64,000 nucleotides of DNA from Aldrovandia affinis (GCA_029706075.1 JAINUG010000148.1:868001-932000); one strand, 5' to 3'. Shown: positions 40,676 through 54,155, numbered from the stretch's first letter. Made by a program: numbers and translations. The notes: generated by a model from the sequence alone, not told the origin.

Positions 40676-42180
40676 AAAGCATGACTGGAATAATCATCTT
40701 TTATTTGGGGATGTGCTGTTTTCTTTATCCTGCTGTACTGAGAATATTCTGGAGAGCTGTAGTCTGTAAGTGTTGTTGCAGTCGCAAAGGTTTTGACACC
40801 CTGGTTTTGAGGGAGGGCTTCTCAGAAAGATTCTGGTAACCTGGGATATGGAACACAGCCACGTGGGCTTAAATTAAACGAATAACAAAGGAACGCACTT
40901 ATTTGGAATATTTGAAAATCCCGTTTTTAAAAATGAGTTCTAATAGCATTTCATGAAGGTTGACACTTGTTGTTCCTATAGCACCACCGCCCCCTGCTTC
41001 AAAAGCCCAGCGAAGGCAGCAGGTTGGTGCCTGCAACTGTTCTTAAGCAGCATTCCTCCAACTGAAGGGTTTATCTCCCAAATATCAGGTTTTAGCCTGC
41101 CTGCTACATGTATACACGCACCAAATAGGGTACAGGGTTAGGAAGCTACCCCCCAGCCAAACAAAACCTTTGCCTTCAACCCCTCCCCCAAAAAAAGAGA
41201 AAAAAACAAGCACAGTTGGAGAAAAATCCATGGAAATCTATTTAGTCATTTGAAATCAGTCCGTACCCATGATATCAATCAGCCCTAATATGACTCCAGT
41301 CTGAATGTCTGTCGCAAGGATTTAACTGTCCGATTTAACACGGGAGCCTCACTGTGCTGCCGCTCCGACCCTGGGGTGTTTCTTGCGCTTAAAACAAATA
41401 GAAATAGCCTAATGTGTGTGAGCCGGTGATTTGTCATCCTTCCTTAAATCCAATCGTAGGCTACAAAATACATTTCCGTTAAAAAAAAAAAAAAAAATGG
41501 TTAGAAAGGGTTTGTTTAATTTGTCTATGCAAGGGAACTCATATTTAAGTTACTGAGGATATAGGCATATAGCCTATCAAAGCCGGACAATTGGGTATTG
41601 TAGAACAGTATAAGAACTGTTCTACACACAAGAGGTGACTTAACATGTGTCAAACAATACATGATAATGATACATTGGGAACTATTGAATGTATTAAAGC
41701 AATGTAAAGAATCTAATATTGAGGACTAATGTTCTAATGGTTGTATAGGTTTACTTTACACGAAAAGACCACTGAAAATCAAATGTTAATACTAGGCTAT
41801 TGCTACGACAGATATGTTGCAATGTATGAATGCCAAGCAGGCTACATCCCTTTGTTCATTGAGAGACAGCCTATTCTGTGTGAAACACCTAAAACCATCC
41901 TTATGATGTCTGTGTTATAAACCATTAAACAAGCAACTCGTTAAAATGTGAGGTAGCCTACGTACGAATATTACGGCGAGTAAACACAAACACAAAACAA
42001 CTGAGCTAGCAGAGATGACAGGTTTAGAATGCCAACTAAATATCACATACACCGGAGAGGTCGTCTCCCCCCCCCCCCCTAAATTCACTCAGTGCTGGCG
42101 TTGCTTACACCCATTTGATTCTCGGCTGTTCAGCCTCACAACCGAGATGCATGACATTGCGGAGCTCACAGTCCGATTGT
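40676..42180. other. Intergenic stretch between creb3l2 and dgki
   Basis: AT-rich, with a 15-A run at 41480 and a run of 14 C near 42066. No gene or transposon is recognised. Confidence 0.5.
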
Positions 42181-42199
42181 GCATGCGAGTCAGTCCCTG

Positions 42200-42550
42200 C
42201 GTGTCGACTGTCAGGAGGAAGCCTATGCCCTACTTTTACCGACGGATGCTGCGCTAAGAGGAGGAGTGGGAGTATCCCAGAATGCCCTTGTAGCTGGAGA
42301 TGGATGCTGCTGCTGCTGCTGTTGCAGCCTGTCACTACACAACAGCCTATGCTGCCATTTCCAGTCGGCCACCTTCCTCTCCCTAGCAGGTCGATCGCCA
42401 GTGTGACCGTGTGGCGCTACGGCGAGAACAGCTCCCCGCTTCAAGCCCGACTAGTTTGCGGCACACACAACACTGTCATCCGCAGCCGATAGCGACTTTG
42501 CCGTCACTGCTGCCTCGGTGGGACGAGGAGAGGGGGTCCACTGCCGGAGC
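42200..42550 (+). promoter_or_regulatory. dgki: Probable dgki promoter and 5' UTR
   Basis: GC-rich with many CpGs compared with the AT-rich flank. TCCCAGAATGC at 42275-42285 followed by CCTTGTAG resembles a ZNF143 (SBS) element of vertebrate promoters. A CTG run lies at 42305-42322. In the frame of dgki a TAG stop at 42452 precedes the start, so translation cannot begin further upstream in this exon. Confidence 0.5.
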
Positions 42551-42777
42551 ATGGACCCCCTGGCCAAACCCTGCCCGTCACAGGCAGACAGAAGCCCTCA
42601 GACCTTCAGCAGTAGACTAACCTCTCTGGGAGCCACTGGCGGAGAGGCGAACGAGCGGGGCTGCAGCAGGGACGAGGCAATGGGAGGCGGCGATACTTTG
42701 AGCAGCCTCGCCGACATGGACGAGTCGCTGGAGGAGAAACTGAAGGGTCTGGCTTTCAGGAAACAGACTTCGTACAG
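42551..42777 (+). CDS. dgki: Diacylglycerol kinase iota, first coding exon (rest outside window)
   Basis: The exon encodes 75 residues and two bases of the next codon, starting MDPLAKPCPSQADRS and ending ESLEEKLKGLAFRKQTSYR before GTAAGT. The end matches human DGKI (EALEEKLRNLTFRKQVSYR), which joins the exons for the C1 domains. The Ser/Gly-rich part before it is poorly conserved and probably disordered. ATG 42551 is the first in-frame ATG after the stop at 42452; a GTG at 42518 has no support. The full enzyme phosphorylates diacylglycerol to phosphatidic acid, ending DAG signalling, and has C1, catalytic, MARCKS-like, ankyrin and PDZ-binding parts, none of which is inside this window. The family assignment rests on about 20 residues plus linkage to creb3l2. 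Confidence 0.88.
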
Positions 42778-45700
42778 GTAAGTCTTTTACTGCGAAGTGG
42801 AGACCGCAATAGTGAATGTGATTGAATTGACTTGCCAGCGCAAAACCGTATTGGTTAGCTAGCTAGCAAGCTACCATGAAAAATCTCCCCGTCATTGAGA
42901 CCAGTTGCCTGGCTGGCTAGCTAGCTAATAACTGGATTATTTCTAGCTATGTATTTTTATTTGACATTATAATTAAACTTAGTTGGAGATGGTTCACATT
43001 AGCCCCAGCTATTTCAAACGCACACAAGCTAGCAAGCAAGCAATATTAATAGTTTCCATAAATCCCATAATTTAAATGAATGCTTTCACAAAACTGAAAA
43101 GATTGCTAGCTAGCTGCATAGCCAGATTTCGAAACGTTTAAATTAAACGTTTCGAGTTGCTTCTAGTATATAATTTTTTTTTTTTTTTTTTTTTAACCAT
43201 AAACGTGATTCTTACAGCGGATGGACTACCCAATTAGTCTTTTCTACCATTCTCTCTGAGCCGCCTAGATTCATTTCCCTTTATCATTGTTGTCTCTTTG
43301 TGCCCGTCGTATTTGTGAGTGCAGTCTGTCGGGGGGGTTATCTCCGTATTGACTTTCACGCAGCGAGCTTGTCCGTGTGTGGATGTACTCATGAACACCA
43401 GCCGAAGTCACTGGCTTGCAGCTGTTGTGAGATCGTTTCATTGGCAGACGACCAGTGGGGAGACATACACGGAGAGGAAGTTATTGCTTTATTTTCAAAT
43501 TGCCAGTGCACAATAATTTTTCGTGCATGCATTATTATTGAAAGACCCTGCTGTGGTACATTTCCCTTGATATACGCAGCGCCTATATAAACCCCAGGTT
43601 ATTCCAACAATGGTAAAATTGAGTTTATACCAGAGAGGCTGAAGAGAGCAAAGAAAATGGTTTTAAGGGAATGCTGAAGACTTTTCCAGTTACTTTAGCT
43701 GCACAGTTGTTATCAAAACTGGAAGCAACCCGCTGACAGGCATGAGTGAAAGTCACTGCTGGGAGTCTGTAAATCTTGTATTTAGCTGAGCTACAAATGG
43801 TGCTCTGCATCTGTCCTTTGTGCCGGTACAAAACGTTCAATAAGCCCTGTGGCCCGCCCATTTTTTGTACGCCAAGCATAGACACAGAGATCAAAAGATC
43901 TTCAAAGGTTTGTGTATCTGTGAAGCTTTAATACATTCTGTTGTACGTGCATCGCAGCAGTAATGAACAAAAACCCAATCTGGCCGGAGCAACTGCAGCC
44001 AATCAGTAATCGAATGAGCTGAACTCTACACACATGGAGTGCATGGGTTTCGGTTCGCCTGCCAGGATCCGCGGAGGCCCGAGAGCCTAGACCAAGCACA
44101 TCCAGGCTTTGACACACCCACTCGAATCCGGTTCTTCTGCCCCTTGGAAGCTTTGAACTGGTCAGGGCTTTCTGGTCACACCCTGGAGGAAACCCACTGG
44201 CGATACTGGTTTTGTAATTTATCTGTGGATTATTATAGCCAAAGTATTAGGCTTTCCGTTGGACAACATTCTTAGGCAGCCCACTTCTTGCAAAACCAAG
44301 GGCACACATGTAGAAACGAGAGCCATGGTCGGCTCTGTTTGTCTGTGGCTGCCCTTGCTCTAAGCTCAAAGGAGCTCATTTGGTTGCGATTTGTGATTAA
44401 AATGTAGGGTCACGTGTCTATTTTGCCTGCTGTTACTCCATTTTACTCAACCCGAGGTTTGGTCACAGTTGGCACAAATGTAAAATCAGAAGAAAAAAAC
44501 CCCATAAACCTAAGAGAGAGTGAGAGAGAGGTGTGACGATCAGATGTTTATCTGTGCTCTGAATTGCTCTGGGCACATCCAGCGAGGCTATTCACATGGC
44601 ACTATATTTACAGAAAGTGTTCTTTATATCTATTTTGAGAGATTCTTGGTCTGGTAGGGCAGAACATATTCAAGGAGTAGAGGTTATCCAATTGAATACT
44701 CATTCATCGAATGAAATCTTTGCACAGACTCTGGCTTTGGTTGAATATTTTGTTGGGGAAAAGGTTGCATCAGAATGCTCCTTCCATTGTGACAGCTAAA
44801 GTAGATGTCAGACAACGAAAACCGTCAAAGTCGCTTTTATATTCTGCCGTGGGGAGAACATAGTTGTTTATCTGCAAAATAAATGCCCTATAAATCCCAT
44901 ATGAAGCACAGTCAGAGGAGAGGAACTAACAAACAAGCAAGCAAACGAAACAAACAGAACCAGGGTAAATCAAAACAGCAGAAATCTTCTTTGCATCTTC
45001 GTCACCTCTTATTGAAAGTGACATCACTTTTCGCATTTTTGCATACACCCGGAAAAAAGAAGGGGATGAAAATGGGAGCAGATTTTCTCTGGAGCAAAAA
45101 GACGGAAAGCTTTGAAGCTCCATCAGCCAACGCTGAGAGACAGCACCCAGTTTTGTCAGGCAGGAAAATCCTACTCTTTTATCAAACGCTTTAAACTCGG
45201 GCTCCTAATTTTGTTCTAAGGTCGAGTGAAGCAATCTGCTGCTAATCTGTAAACGGTCGATAAGGAAGCCAGTGTGGGATTTTATCAGATGTAAGAAAAT
45301 GGTGAATCAACAAACTAAAGAGGAGAGGAAGAGAGGTCTACCTAGTTCGAACGGAGACGATAGCGCTCAGACCGCTTTCATGCATTTTGAACATCTGATT
45401 GCGCATTTTTTGTTTCGCACCGCTGACACATTTTTCCTTCTATCCACAAAGCTGACGAAAAGTTAAACGTGGCCCATATATTTATTATCCGTTGTTTCCC
45501 ATATTGTCCTCTCTGCGGGACTTGATAAACAGACCTCAGCTGTCACAGCTCTCTCTGGCTGTTCAGGGGAAGCGTGGTGCCCACTGTTTCGCGATCAAGT
45601 CCTTGACACGGCCCTGGAAGGACAGGACAGGAAGTTGTGGCGGCTTGAGGCCGTCCGGATACATCGCTGCCCGTCGTTCCGGTTGCCATTGGTGTTGTGA

Positions 45701-46893
45701 ATCTCCGCAAATGCGTACATCTCCCTGGCTTTCCTGCTGCTCTTTCTGAGCTGGGAATTTGACCTCTAACAGACACACATAGACCGAATGCTTGCACTAA
45801 ATTCAATCAGAGGTCATTTAACACATTTCTTTATCTTATGCATCTGACAAAGAGACGAGCAGAAATGTGTCCTCTTATCGCTCCTTATGTATGGCTGAAA
45901 CGACCCGGCCTGTTTGACGTGACATCGCGGTGCGCTCACGTTCCGCTGCCTGGCTTCCTTTTAAACGTGTGTGGCACAGGGATAGCCTACAGCCGAGTTT
46001 AGCCATTTAAACCAGAATAATCTCGACAAATGACGGTATCGGTGTAATTTCTGACACCCAGTTGCGAGGAGGGGGTCGTAAAAGGCATGTGTAAAGTCGG
46101 GAGGTTTGTAACAGCTTCAGCCGGCACCCTCTTTGTGCACGGAATCCGTAGTCAGGCGCCACATCTAATCGTAAGCACATTCAAATGGATAGGAGTATTA
46201 TTTGATCTTATGTAGAATGCAATTGCTTCCTTTGTTCGGCGCGATTGGGATGAGAGCCCCTCTGCCTCTTGTGATGTTTTAATTGGGTCAGCCGGTTTGT
46301 AGTTTCTGTTGGTGGCCGCTGTTTCTTGTTTTTGTACAACCAGGCAAGTCCGCTCGCACAGACAGACTTCTTAAATGCAGATGAATTGTTTGCGATCAGG
46401 GATTAAGAGGCTGGCCATAAGGTCTGGGGTGTGCACTGCTGTATGAACAGATGTGTTTATGTGATGGACAAGGATAGTTTGTGTGTGTGGTTCTGTGATG
46501 GACACGGATGGGAATGGCAGGCAGTGTATGTGACTGACAGAAATGGGAGTTATGCGTGTGATGGACAGGAAAGGGGGTGTCGAGTGTGCGCGAGTGAGAT
46601 GGACATAACTCGGGGCGGTGTTTGCGCGTGATGGACAGAATTGGGGGCGGTGTGCATTGTGTGCGTGTGTGTTCTGTGGAGGCGTTGTGCGTGTGGCTGT
46701 GTACACTTCCACTCCGTGTGACTCACACGTAGGCCAGCCTCCATTATTTCTGACGGTGACGCATCCCGGACTTCAGATCTCAGATTTCCTTCTCCGCTCC
46801 ATCCTCTCTGCTCGTTCTCCACGGTGCCCGGTGCGCACACGCAGAGATTCACACGTGGGCCTGCCTTTCTGTGGGCTCCCTGTTAAAGGAACT

Positions 46894-47103
46894 GCAGCGT
46901 AGTGTAATGGTTAGGGAACTGGGCTCGTAACTAAGAGGTTGCAGGTTCGATTCCCAGGTGGGGGGCACTGCCGTTGTACCCTCGAGCAAGGTACTTAACC
47001 TGAATTGCTTCAGTAAAATATCCAGCTGTATAAATGGATTGTGTGTAAAGAAATGTAAACAGTCGCTCTGGATAAGAGCGTCTGCTAAAAGCCTAAAATG
47101 TTA
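46894..47103 (+). mobile_element. SINE family A, full length
   Basis: Head GCAGCGTAGTGTAATGG, B box GGTTCGATTCCC, body TTGAGCAAGG-like (here TCGAGCAAGG), tail GTCGCTCTGGATAAGAGCG. The B box GGTTCGATTCC is an unmutated tRNA consensus, suggesting a young copy. Confidence 0.88.
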
Positions 47104-47317
47104 AAGTACAGGCAGAGAGGTGACAGGCTTGTGACAGAGACAGCCGGAGTCCAGTGCAGTCACAGGCGGTGTGGAGCACCTGCAGGGTCATGCCTTCTGC
47201 GTCTGGCACTGCTCTGTTTGTGTTGAACTTCTAGGACAAATGCATACGTGCTGGCTGCTGCGTCGACCGGCGTGCCATTGAGACAGGGCCTCATTTGCAT
47301 GGCATATTATTATTTTC

Positions 47318-47641
47318 TTATTCATTTGCTTAGGAGACACTCTTATCCAGAGTGACTGGCAGGGGTTACATTTTTGCATACGACCCGTGTATAGTATAGG
47401 ACAGTGTTTCCCAACCCATTCCTACAGGGCACACTGCCCTGCATGTTTTCATTCCAACCACCGCTCCCAACCTATCATCTGCATCGGTCGTCTGTTAATG
47501 ATCACTTGAGCATGATTAAGCGGTGGTTGGAATGAAAACATGCAGGGCAGTGTGCCCTGTAGGAATGGGTTGGGAAACACTGGTATAGGAACCTGAAAGC
47601 TCCAAGTTGCAAACCCAGAGCCATTATACTGCACTGCTAGC
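47318..47641 (-). mobile_element. Old SINE family A (minus), split by a MITE
   Basis: The left part holds a diverged tail (CTCTTATCCAGAGTGACTGG). The right part holds the diverged tRNA-like head on the minus strand (GCAGTGCAGTATAATGGCTC). The MITE at 47402-47582 separates them. Confidence 0.6.
47402..47582. mobile_element. hAT-type MITE, 181 bp
   Basis: Long, almost perfect terminal inverted repeats of about 60 bp start CAGTGTTTCCCAACCCATTC and end with the complement at 47582. A perfect 8-bp duplication GTATAGGA flanks it (47394-47401 and 47583-47590). There is no coding capacity. Confidence 0.95.
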
Positions 47642-48165
47642 ATAGGGCTTATTCAGAGTGTGTTCACATATGGCATTACAAGTCAGCCTTATTGCCTCAG
47701 ATGTACCGCTTTTGTGTGAAATGGAGTGTGAAGAATGAGTTTAGTTCCCCTTTGGTTAAGTCCTAAATGATTTCAGCCAGTGAATCATGTGACATAGCTT
47801 CCCTATTGAACCGCAAAACCCCAAAATTGGGAAACTGCTGCCAAGTCATGCTTTGTGCATGCTCTTTTTGTATAAAGTGTGGCAGCATGATGCTCTTTGG
47901 TCACACGACCAAAACGTTGGGAAATGTGCCTAATTAATGTACAATTATGCTCTTATAACTTTTCACTGAACAGCATAAAATCGGTATATTATCCAAGGTT
48001 CTAGCGATGACCTATTTTATTTAGACCGTGAGGAATCTGAAATCTTTGCTTTTTTACAGTGAAACACCAGTACTGAGCAAACAGCAGGAGTGTGCCTACT
48101 CCCTGACGATGATACCTGCGCGTCTGTTCAAGGTGCGAGGCTAAACAGGAAGAGAAACTCTAAAT

Positions 48166-48390
48166 CAGGGGTGCCCAAGTTCGGTCCTGGAGATCTACTG
48201 GGTGTGCAGGCTTTTGTTCCAGCCCTTCACTAACACACCTGATTGGAACATTCATTGCCTTGATGAGCAGTTGATTAGTGGAATCAGGTGTGTTAGTGAA
48301 GTGATTAATGGAATCAGGTGTGTTAGTGAAGGGCTGGAACAAAAGCCTGGACACCTAGTAGATCTCCAGGACCGAACTTGGGCACCCCTG
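48166..48390. mobile_element. hAT-type MITE, 225 bp
   Basis: Terminal inverted repeats start CAGGGGTGCCCAAGTTCGG and end CCGAACTTGGGCACCCCTG. The 8-bp flank CTCTAAAT is duplicated exactly (48158-48165 and 48391-48398). An internal block AATCAGGTGTGTTAGTGAAG occurs twice in direct orientation near 48280-48330. Confidence 0.95.
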
Positions 48391-50521
48391 CTCTAAATCA
48401 ATTGACTGCAAATTCAAGTGAGTGAGCAGGGCCGTTGTCTACAGAGTAGGATGCCATAGTCGGGTTGCAGTGCACAAACCACTTCGTATTGGGGTTTCCA
48501 CCTTTTTGGCCACTACCTGTATGTATGAATATATATATACGTACATGCATAAATATGCTAATTCATTTATTTAATTATTTTTGGGATTCGTTTGTGGACC
48601 TGTAACCGCTCTCCTACCTGAGGCATTGTGAACGACAGCACTACCCACTCAGAATGAATTTTCCACAGAACGCATTATCCTCCTCTTCGCAAAAGAGAGC
48701 TCGATTTCAAACGCCTCTGATTCGCTCCGCCTTCCCATTGGCCTCGGCGGACGCGTCCCGAGCGCAAACGGACGGCCGCTCGAATGCTGATGGCATGTGG
48801 GGGAGCGCTTTTAACGCAGATCGACGGAGCAAGGCGAATCTCGCCGGTTCCGAGAGCCAGGCTAGGGCTGGTGCCTCAGCTCCTCCTGGACACGAATGCA
48901 TCCGTGCCAAAATAGCAATAATAGCACGACGGAGGCCGCTTTAGAATTTGGCAGGCCAGCGGTGATAAAACGCATCCCCTTTCCTGCCTTTTTGAGGTGC
49001 TTTTTTCTCTCTTTCAGGTTAATGCCGGCCGAGGAAGCCCATTACTGGGATTGGATTTTCGGAGGCTTTGCATGAATTCATTTCTTATTAGGCATATGGC
49101 TGCAAGAGGCTTTCCCCTGTCCCCTTTTCACCTCCCCAGCTCCGCCATTAGGATGATAAACATCCCTTATCGTTTTCGGCTTCTTTGTATCTTTTCCCTT
49201 TTTTGTTGTTCATCATTAGTTATGGATGATGGCGTAATCTTTGACATTTCGTTAACTGTGTTTTGGTTGTTGGTGTAATTTGACACAAATGGGCAGGCAA
49301 TGCATTCAGAAAGGCTGTTTTATTACGTTCAATTTGTTTTATCGATCGATCGTCCGATTGATTGATGCGCACGTTGCCGTTCGGGTTGTTGTGCTCATTG
49401 TGCTGTTCACACCTCCTCTTCCAAAGCGGTTGCAGTATATTTCCTTTGTGTTTGAACCTGCTGGGTTTGGAAATGATATTATTATTAAAACAGTTTATTT
49501 TCACTGTTGCTTTGAAAAATGATTACATATTATTATGGGATCCAGGACTAAAAACTATTTCAGTTTCAGTGAAAGTTGTGTGGCAATAACGGTTTTAAAG
49601 AATGCAACAGAAACCGCACAGACAAAACCCCCCGCCCTCAAAACAGTTCAACAGAAATAGCAGTGTTTTGGCTTCAAGAAGACTGATGGTGTCCTTGTCC
49701 TGCTCCCTTTGCACTTGCGTCCGTGCCAACTTCTGTAACTGAGTCTGATACATACAACAACCCCCCCAAAAAAAGCTTGTTTTCCTTATCGTGTGTTGGC
49801 CGTAATTTGTCTCTCTTCATCGGCATCTCTATCTGACAGCAGAGATGGGCACTTCTCCCTGTCTCGCACTTCATCCGGATAATAACCTCTTCATGTCAAG
49901 AGGTCGGTGGCAGACAGGCAGATAGCGCCCCAGGCAGACAGATGTGAGACGTGTCAGTACAGCTGACCTAGGAGCCACAATGGGGGCTTGATATCAGCGA
50001 TGTGGTGCCTGAGTGGCAGCTCCGTGCCCTTCGTGAAACAGCACAGTGGCTCCTCCTCTCCGCACACGTGCTACCGTAACCTGCTCGGTCCTAGCAGGCA
50101 GTCAATGTCGTTTGGGTCGATCCCAGGCCCTTACGAGCACAAGGCACAATTAGATACGCAGTTGGCCTCCTAAGCTAAACACCCACGTCGGTCATTCAGG
50201 GAACCGATCATCCTCTTGCACACATGGCCTAGGGGGCGGCCTTCTTCCATATTGGACTTTCTTGCTCAGGGGCTACAGTAATGGCTGTCCAGCCGATGGC
50301 TTTCTCTGCTGTAGACTCATGGGGCCTGGATGAATGACGGGGCAGACAGCTCCTGTGTGTCTGAGATGCCAGGGTTTGCCTAAGCAAATGTCCCACAGTG
50401 TCGGGGAGAGGCTTGGCACGCTGGCAGAGTGCCGCACAGGGCTTCTGGGCTTCAGGGACACCTGCAGCTACTACAGCCCGAGGTGAGAGTAACTCCATCA
50501 GTCTGACATGGACGTAGTCTG

Positions 50522-50522
<1 letters not shown>

Positions 50523-50564
<42 letters not shown>
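50523..50564. repeat. (CT)n microsatellite
   Basis: About 21 CT units in dgki intron 1. Confidence 0.95.
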
Positions 50565-50567
<3 letters not shown>

Positions 50568-51924
50568 CTGTCTGCTCCTGGCCCTGGGAAATAGTCCTAT
50601 TGCCTCTGTAGCTGTAAACCAAAACATTCCAACAGAAAAATGCTGACATTTACCAGTGGCCATTTGTAATGCGATACAGCTCATTCGTTTGCTCTGGTTC
50701 ATTAGCTTGAATGTTTAGTAATGCAATTTTTCTATTCTTAAAAAAAAAAAAAAAAAAAAATTTGGCGAAGGATGTTTTTAATAAAAGGGTGTTTGGCTGC
50801 ACATAACATTGTGGGAGTGGGCTGACCATCGGATCAATAATTGCTCAGCGTTTTGAAAATGTGAACCAGTATTCTCTCAAGGGCAGGCCCAAACACAAAC
50901 GTGACGCACGTACAACCCCCAAACTATGTGTTTACGGAAGATGCCCGAGCCGGAACGAGGGAATGTGGGAAATATTCACTAGATCTTTCAGGAGGAAGCT
51001 GTCATTGTGGTTCATTGCCTGTCAGTGGCCTCTAAGCCCACAGGCTAGGACCAGATCAGACCCGACCTCAGGCCACAGTTACTGTTGTTATGGTTACCCA
51101 CATATTTCATTCCTCACTGCCCACCACAGCTGAAAAATATTCTGTTGCAAAATGGCCGCCGGGTGGGTGCTGCACCTTGGTGGTGGTTGGTGAGGTGAGA
51201 CCTTGAGATGAGTCAACATCTCCCCTCACAGTCAATTGCTTTGATACCGATGAACAATGAAAGGCCCCATGTAAATTAATCAAGTTATGTGAGTGCATTT
51301 TCAATAGCATTTTTTGGTTTTCAGTGGGAGGGACAAAATGCATATTTTGGTTTGAGGGCAGTCGTGACAGTTCCATTCTCTCCTTGCAGTGAAATTGTAA
51401 AAGAAAAAAAGAAAATTCAAGCAAAAACAAAACACGAGCTGAATTCAGACATGTTAAAAGCCTCACGCGTCATAAAGTCCTTCCCAGCGGTTAGCGGGGA
51501 CGCTGTCTGGCCTGGGATTCGCGCCGAACATGTGCTGTCTCGTGTGATTACCCCATTTTCTAAAAAGAACATGGTGTGACTGCGGGGGTAGCTTTTTATT
51601 CCTGATTTGATCCTGAAACGGGGCATTATATTTGAGTGGAGCCGACTGTAATTTCGTTGATTGCTGAGAGGGAACAAGTGTAGAGTAATTCCTCCTGAGC
51701 GCCCAGAACCCTTCCCCCCTGTACAGACTCTCTGTGCTGGGGCCAGATCCTCAGGGGTCTCCCTCTCCGACAGCCTTGTGAATCAATCCCAGAACCCCCC
51801 ACTCAGCTGCGCCCTCCACAGTAACTTCAACACTGTTTTCTGTTCTTTTGTGTGTTTGGTAATTAACAACACACGTTAGCACATCTTAACGTAAATGTAA
51901 AAATGCTGCACATGCATTAAAAAT

Positions 51925-52075
51925 CACATTTTACATTTTACATTGACATTTTAAGCATTTAGCGGACGCTCTTATCCAGAGCGACTTACAAGATGTGCAT
52001 AACTACATGGTAGGAACGGTCATAGTTAGCGCACAAGATCAGTGCAGTAATACAGCGATAGACATCGTTGCAGGC
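51925..52075 (-). mobile_element. 3' end of an L2-type LINE, minus orientation
   Basis: ATTTTACATTTTACATTGAC (tail), then the hairpin GACGCTCTTATCCAGAGCG and non-coding L2 3' sequence. Shorter than the copy at 25999. Confidence 0.65.
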
Positions 52076-52218
52076 GTCTGCGTACCACACCTGTAACACT
52101 GGGAAGGAAAAGGTTTGCAAATTTGCACGGAGGATTGCAAATTGAAGTTAAGGACTTATTTCCACGCCGGTAGGTGGTGACAGTCCACTCTCCATGCCGG
52201 CACTGTTCAATCCCGCAG

Positions 52219-52370
52219 TGGTTCTCTGTGGCTCAGTTGGTAGAGCCCAGCATTGGCAACGTTTAGGTTGTGGGTTCAATCCCCACTGGGGCCACACATA
52301 CTGAAAATGTATGCATTCACTACTGTAAGTCGCTTTGGATAAAAGCGTCTGCTAAATGGCGTATATATTA
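52219..52370 (+). mobile_element. SINE family B, full length
   Basis: Head GTGGTTCTCTGTGGCTCAG with A box TGGCTCAGTTGG, B box GGTTCAATCCC, spacer ATACTGAAAATGTATGC, tail GTCGCTTTGGATAAAAGCG and TATATATTAA end. Confidence 0.9.
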
Positions 52371-53339
52371 ATCTCAGCGTGTACATTCGTATTCGTACAT
52401 GCGTTGAATCCCAGCATGTCATTTGTGGAGATATCTTTCTCGCTCTCGCTCTCCGGTTCCCGAGCTTTCCGTTGCCGGTTCCTGAGGTTGTGTGCAGGTC
52501 TCCGTTCAGCTGACCTTTCCCGTAGCTCTGGATTGGGGAAGAGACTAATTGAGCAAATGATTTAGCAAACGATTGATTCAATTGGACAGCGGGGACTTCA
52601 GAGGGAGACACAAGGCAGGAGGCCCATTACAGCCTACAGGACTGAGGCGGACGGACAATTTGCTCTGATTTTTAGGAACCGGCGCCACGGCTGCAGGAGA
52701 AATAAGAAAGGTGTGGTCGGGTTCCCCAGAAAATGTCAATTCCACGAAGGTCAAGCGTGTTGAAACCTGCTCAAAATGCCTCCTCTGTTCTCCCTTGCCC
52801 CGCATGACCGCCAAATCAATCAGCCCTCTAACAAGCACCGCTGTTCGGGAATTTAAATTCAATGACATTAACCTTCTTTGTGCGCGACGGGCCGAACGGC
52901 ACATGAACGCATTGTGACCAGCCCTGTTTCATCTGGCATTTCATGTTTTTTTTGGTGTTCTTATTCCCCTCAGCTGAGAGTCTTGAGTTCTCCTGGAGTG
53001 GCTGAAAGGACATGATTGGAGAGGATCGCTGGTTATGGGTGTTTGATCATGCCTCGTAATGGCTCTTAAATAGGAAGCACACTGGGCTTTTATTAAAGGT
53101 TTTTTAAATTTTAATTGTGGCACTGCTTCGAGTCAACGGAAGGTCAGATTTGAGAGAGACGCACACTTTCGATTGAACCCGCGCCGTGCAGAAAGGCGAC
53201 GGATGCAGAGGTTCATTACAGAGGTGTCGGCAGCCGGAGGGAGTGGGAGATGATCCATCACTGAGACTGAGTGGGCACGCTCACACACACCGATGCCCTC
53301 CACTCTCACACACTGAGAGATACCCACTCCTGCACACTG

Positions 53340-54155
53340 ATATACACACCCACACTGACACACACCCACACTGATAAACACCTGCGCTTACACACTGACA
53401 CACACACCTGCGCTCACACACACCTGCACCTACACACTGATATGCACACCCACACTGATAAACACCTGCACCTACACACTGATAAACACCCACACTGACA
53501 CACACCCACACTGATAAACACCTGCGCTTACACACTGATATACACACCCACACTGACACACACCCACACTAACACACACCTGCGCTTACACACTGATATA
53601 CACACCCACACTAACACACACCTGCGCTTACACACTGATATACACACCCACACTAACACACACCTGCGCTTACACACTGATATACACACCCACACTGACA
53701 CACACCCACACTAACACACACCTGCGCTTACACACTGATATACACACCCACACTGACACACACCCACACTGACACACACCTGCGCTTACACACTGATATA
53801 CACACCCACACTGACACACACCCACACTGACACACACGCCACACTGATATACACACCCACACTGACACACACCCACACTGACACACACCTGCGCTTACAC
53901 ACTGATATACACACCCACACTGACACACACCCACACTGACACACACCTGCGCTTACACACTGATATACACACCCACACTGACACACACCCACACTGACAC
54001 ACACCCTTACACACTGATATACACACCCACACTGACACACACCCACACTAACACACACCTGCGCTTACACACTGATATACACACCCACACTGACACACAC
54101 CCACACTAACACACACCTGCGCTTACACACTGATATACACACCCACACAAATCTA
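53340..54155. repeat. CA-rich minisatellite with 58-bp and 42-bp units
   Basis: The unit contains CCTGCGCTTACACACTGATA, TACACACCCACACTGACACA and CACCCACACTGA. Most copies repeat at 58 bp; several near 53580-53665 repeat at 42 bp, having lost a 16-bp CACACTGACACACACC-type piece. The array opens Cys/Val-rich false ORFs on the minus strand. Confidence 0.93.

Noticed and set aside
42518-42550. Earlier GTG start for dgki
   Set aside because: GTG is not a usual vertebrate start, and the next in-frame ATG at 42551 is sufficient.
53281-54058. Cys-Val-Ser-Val-Trp repeat ORFs, minus strand
   Set aside because: They are translations of the CA-rich minisatellite in dgki intron 1.
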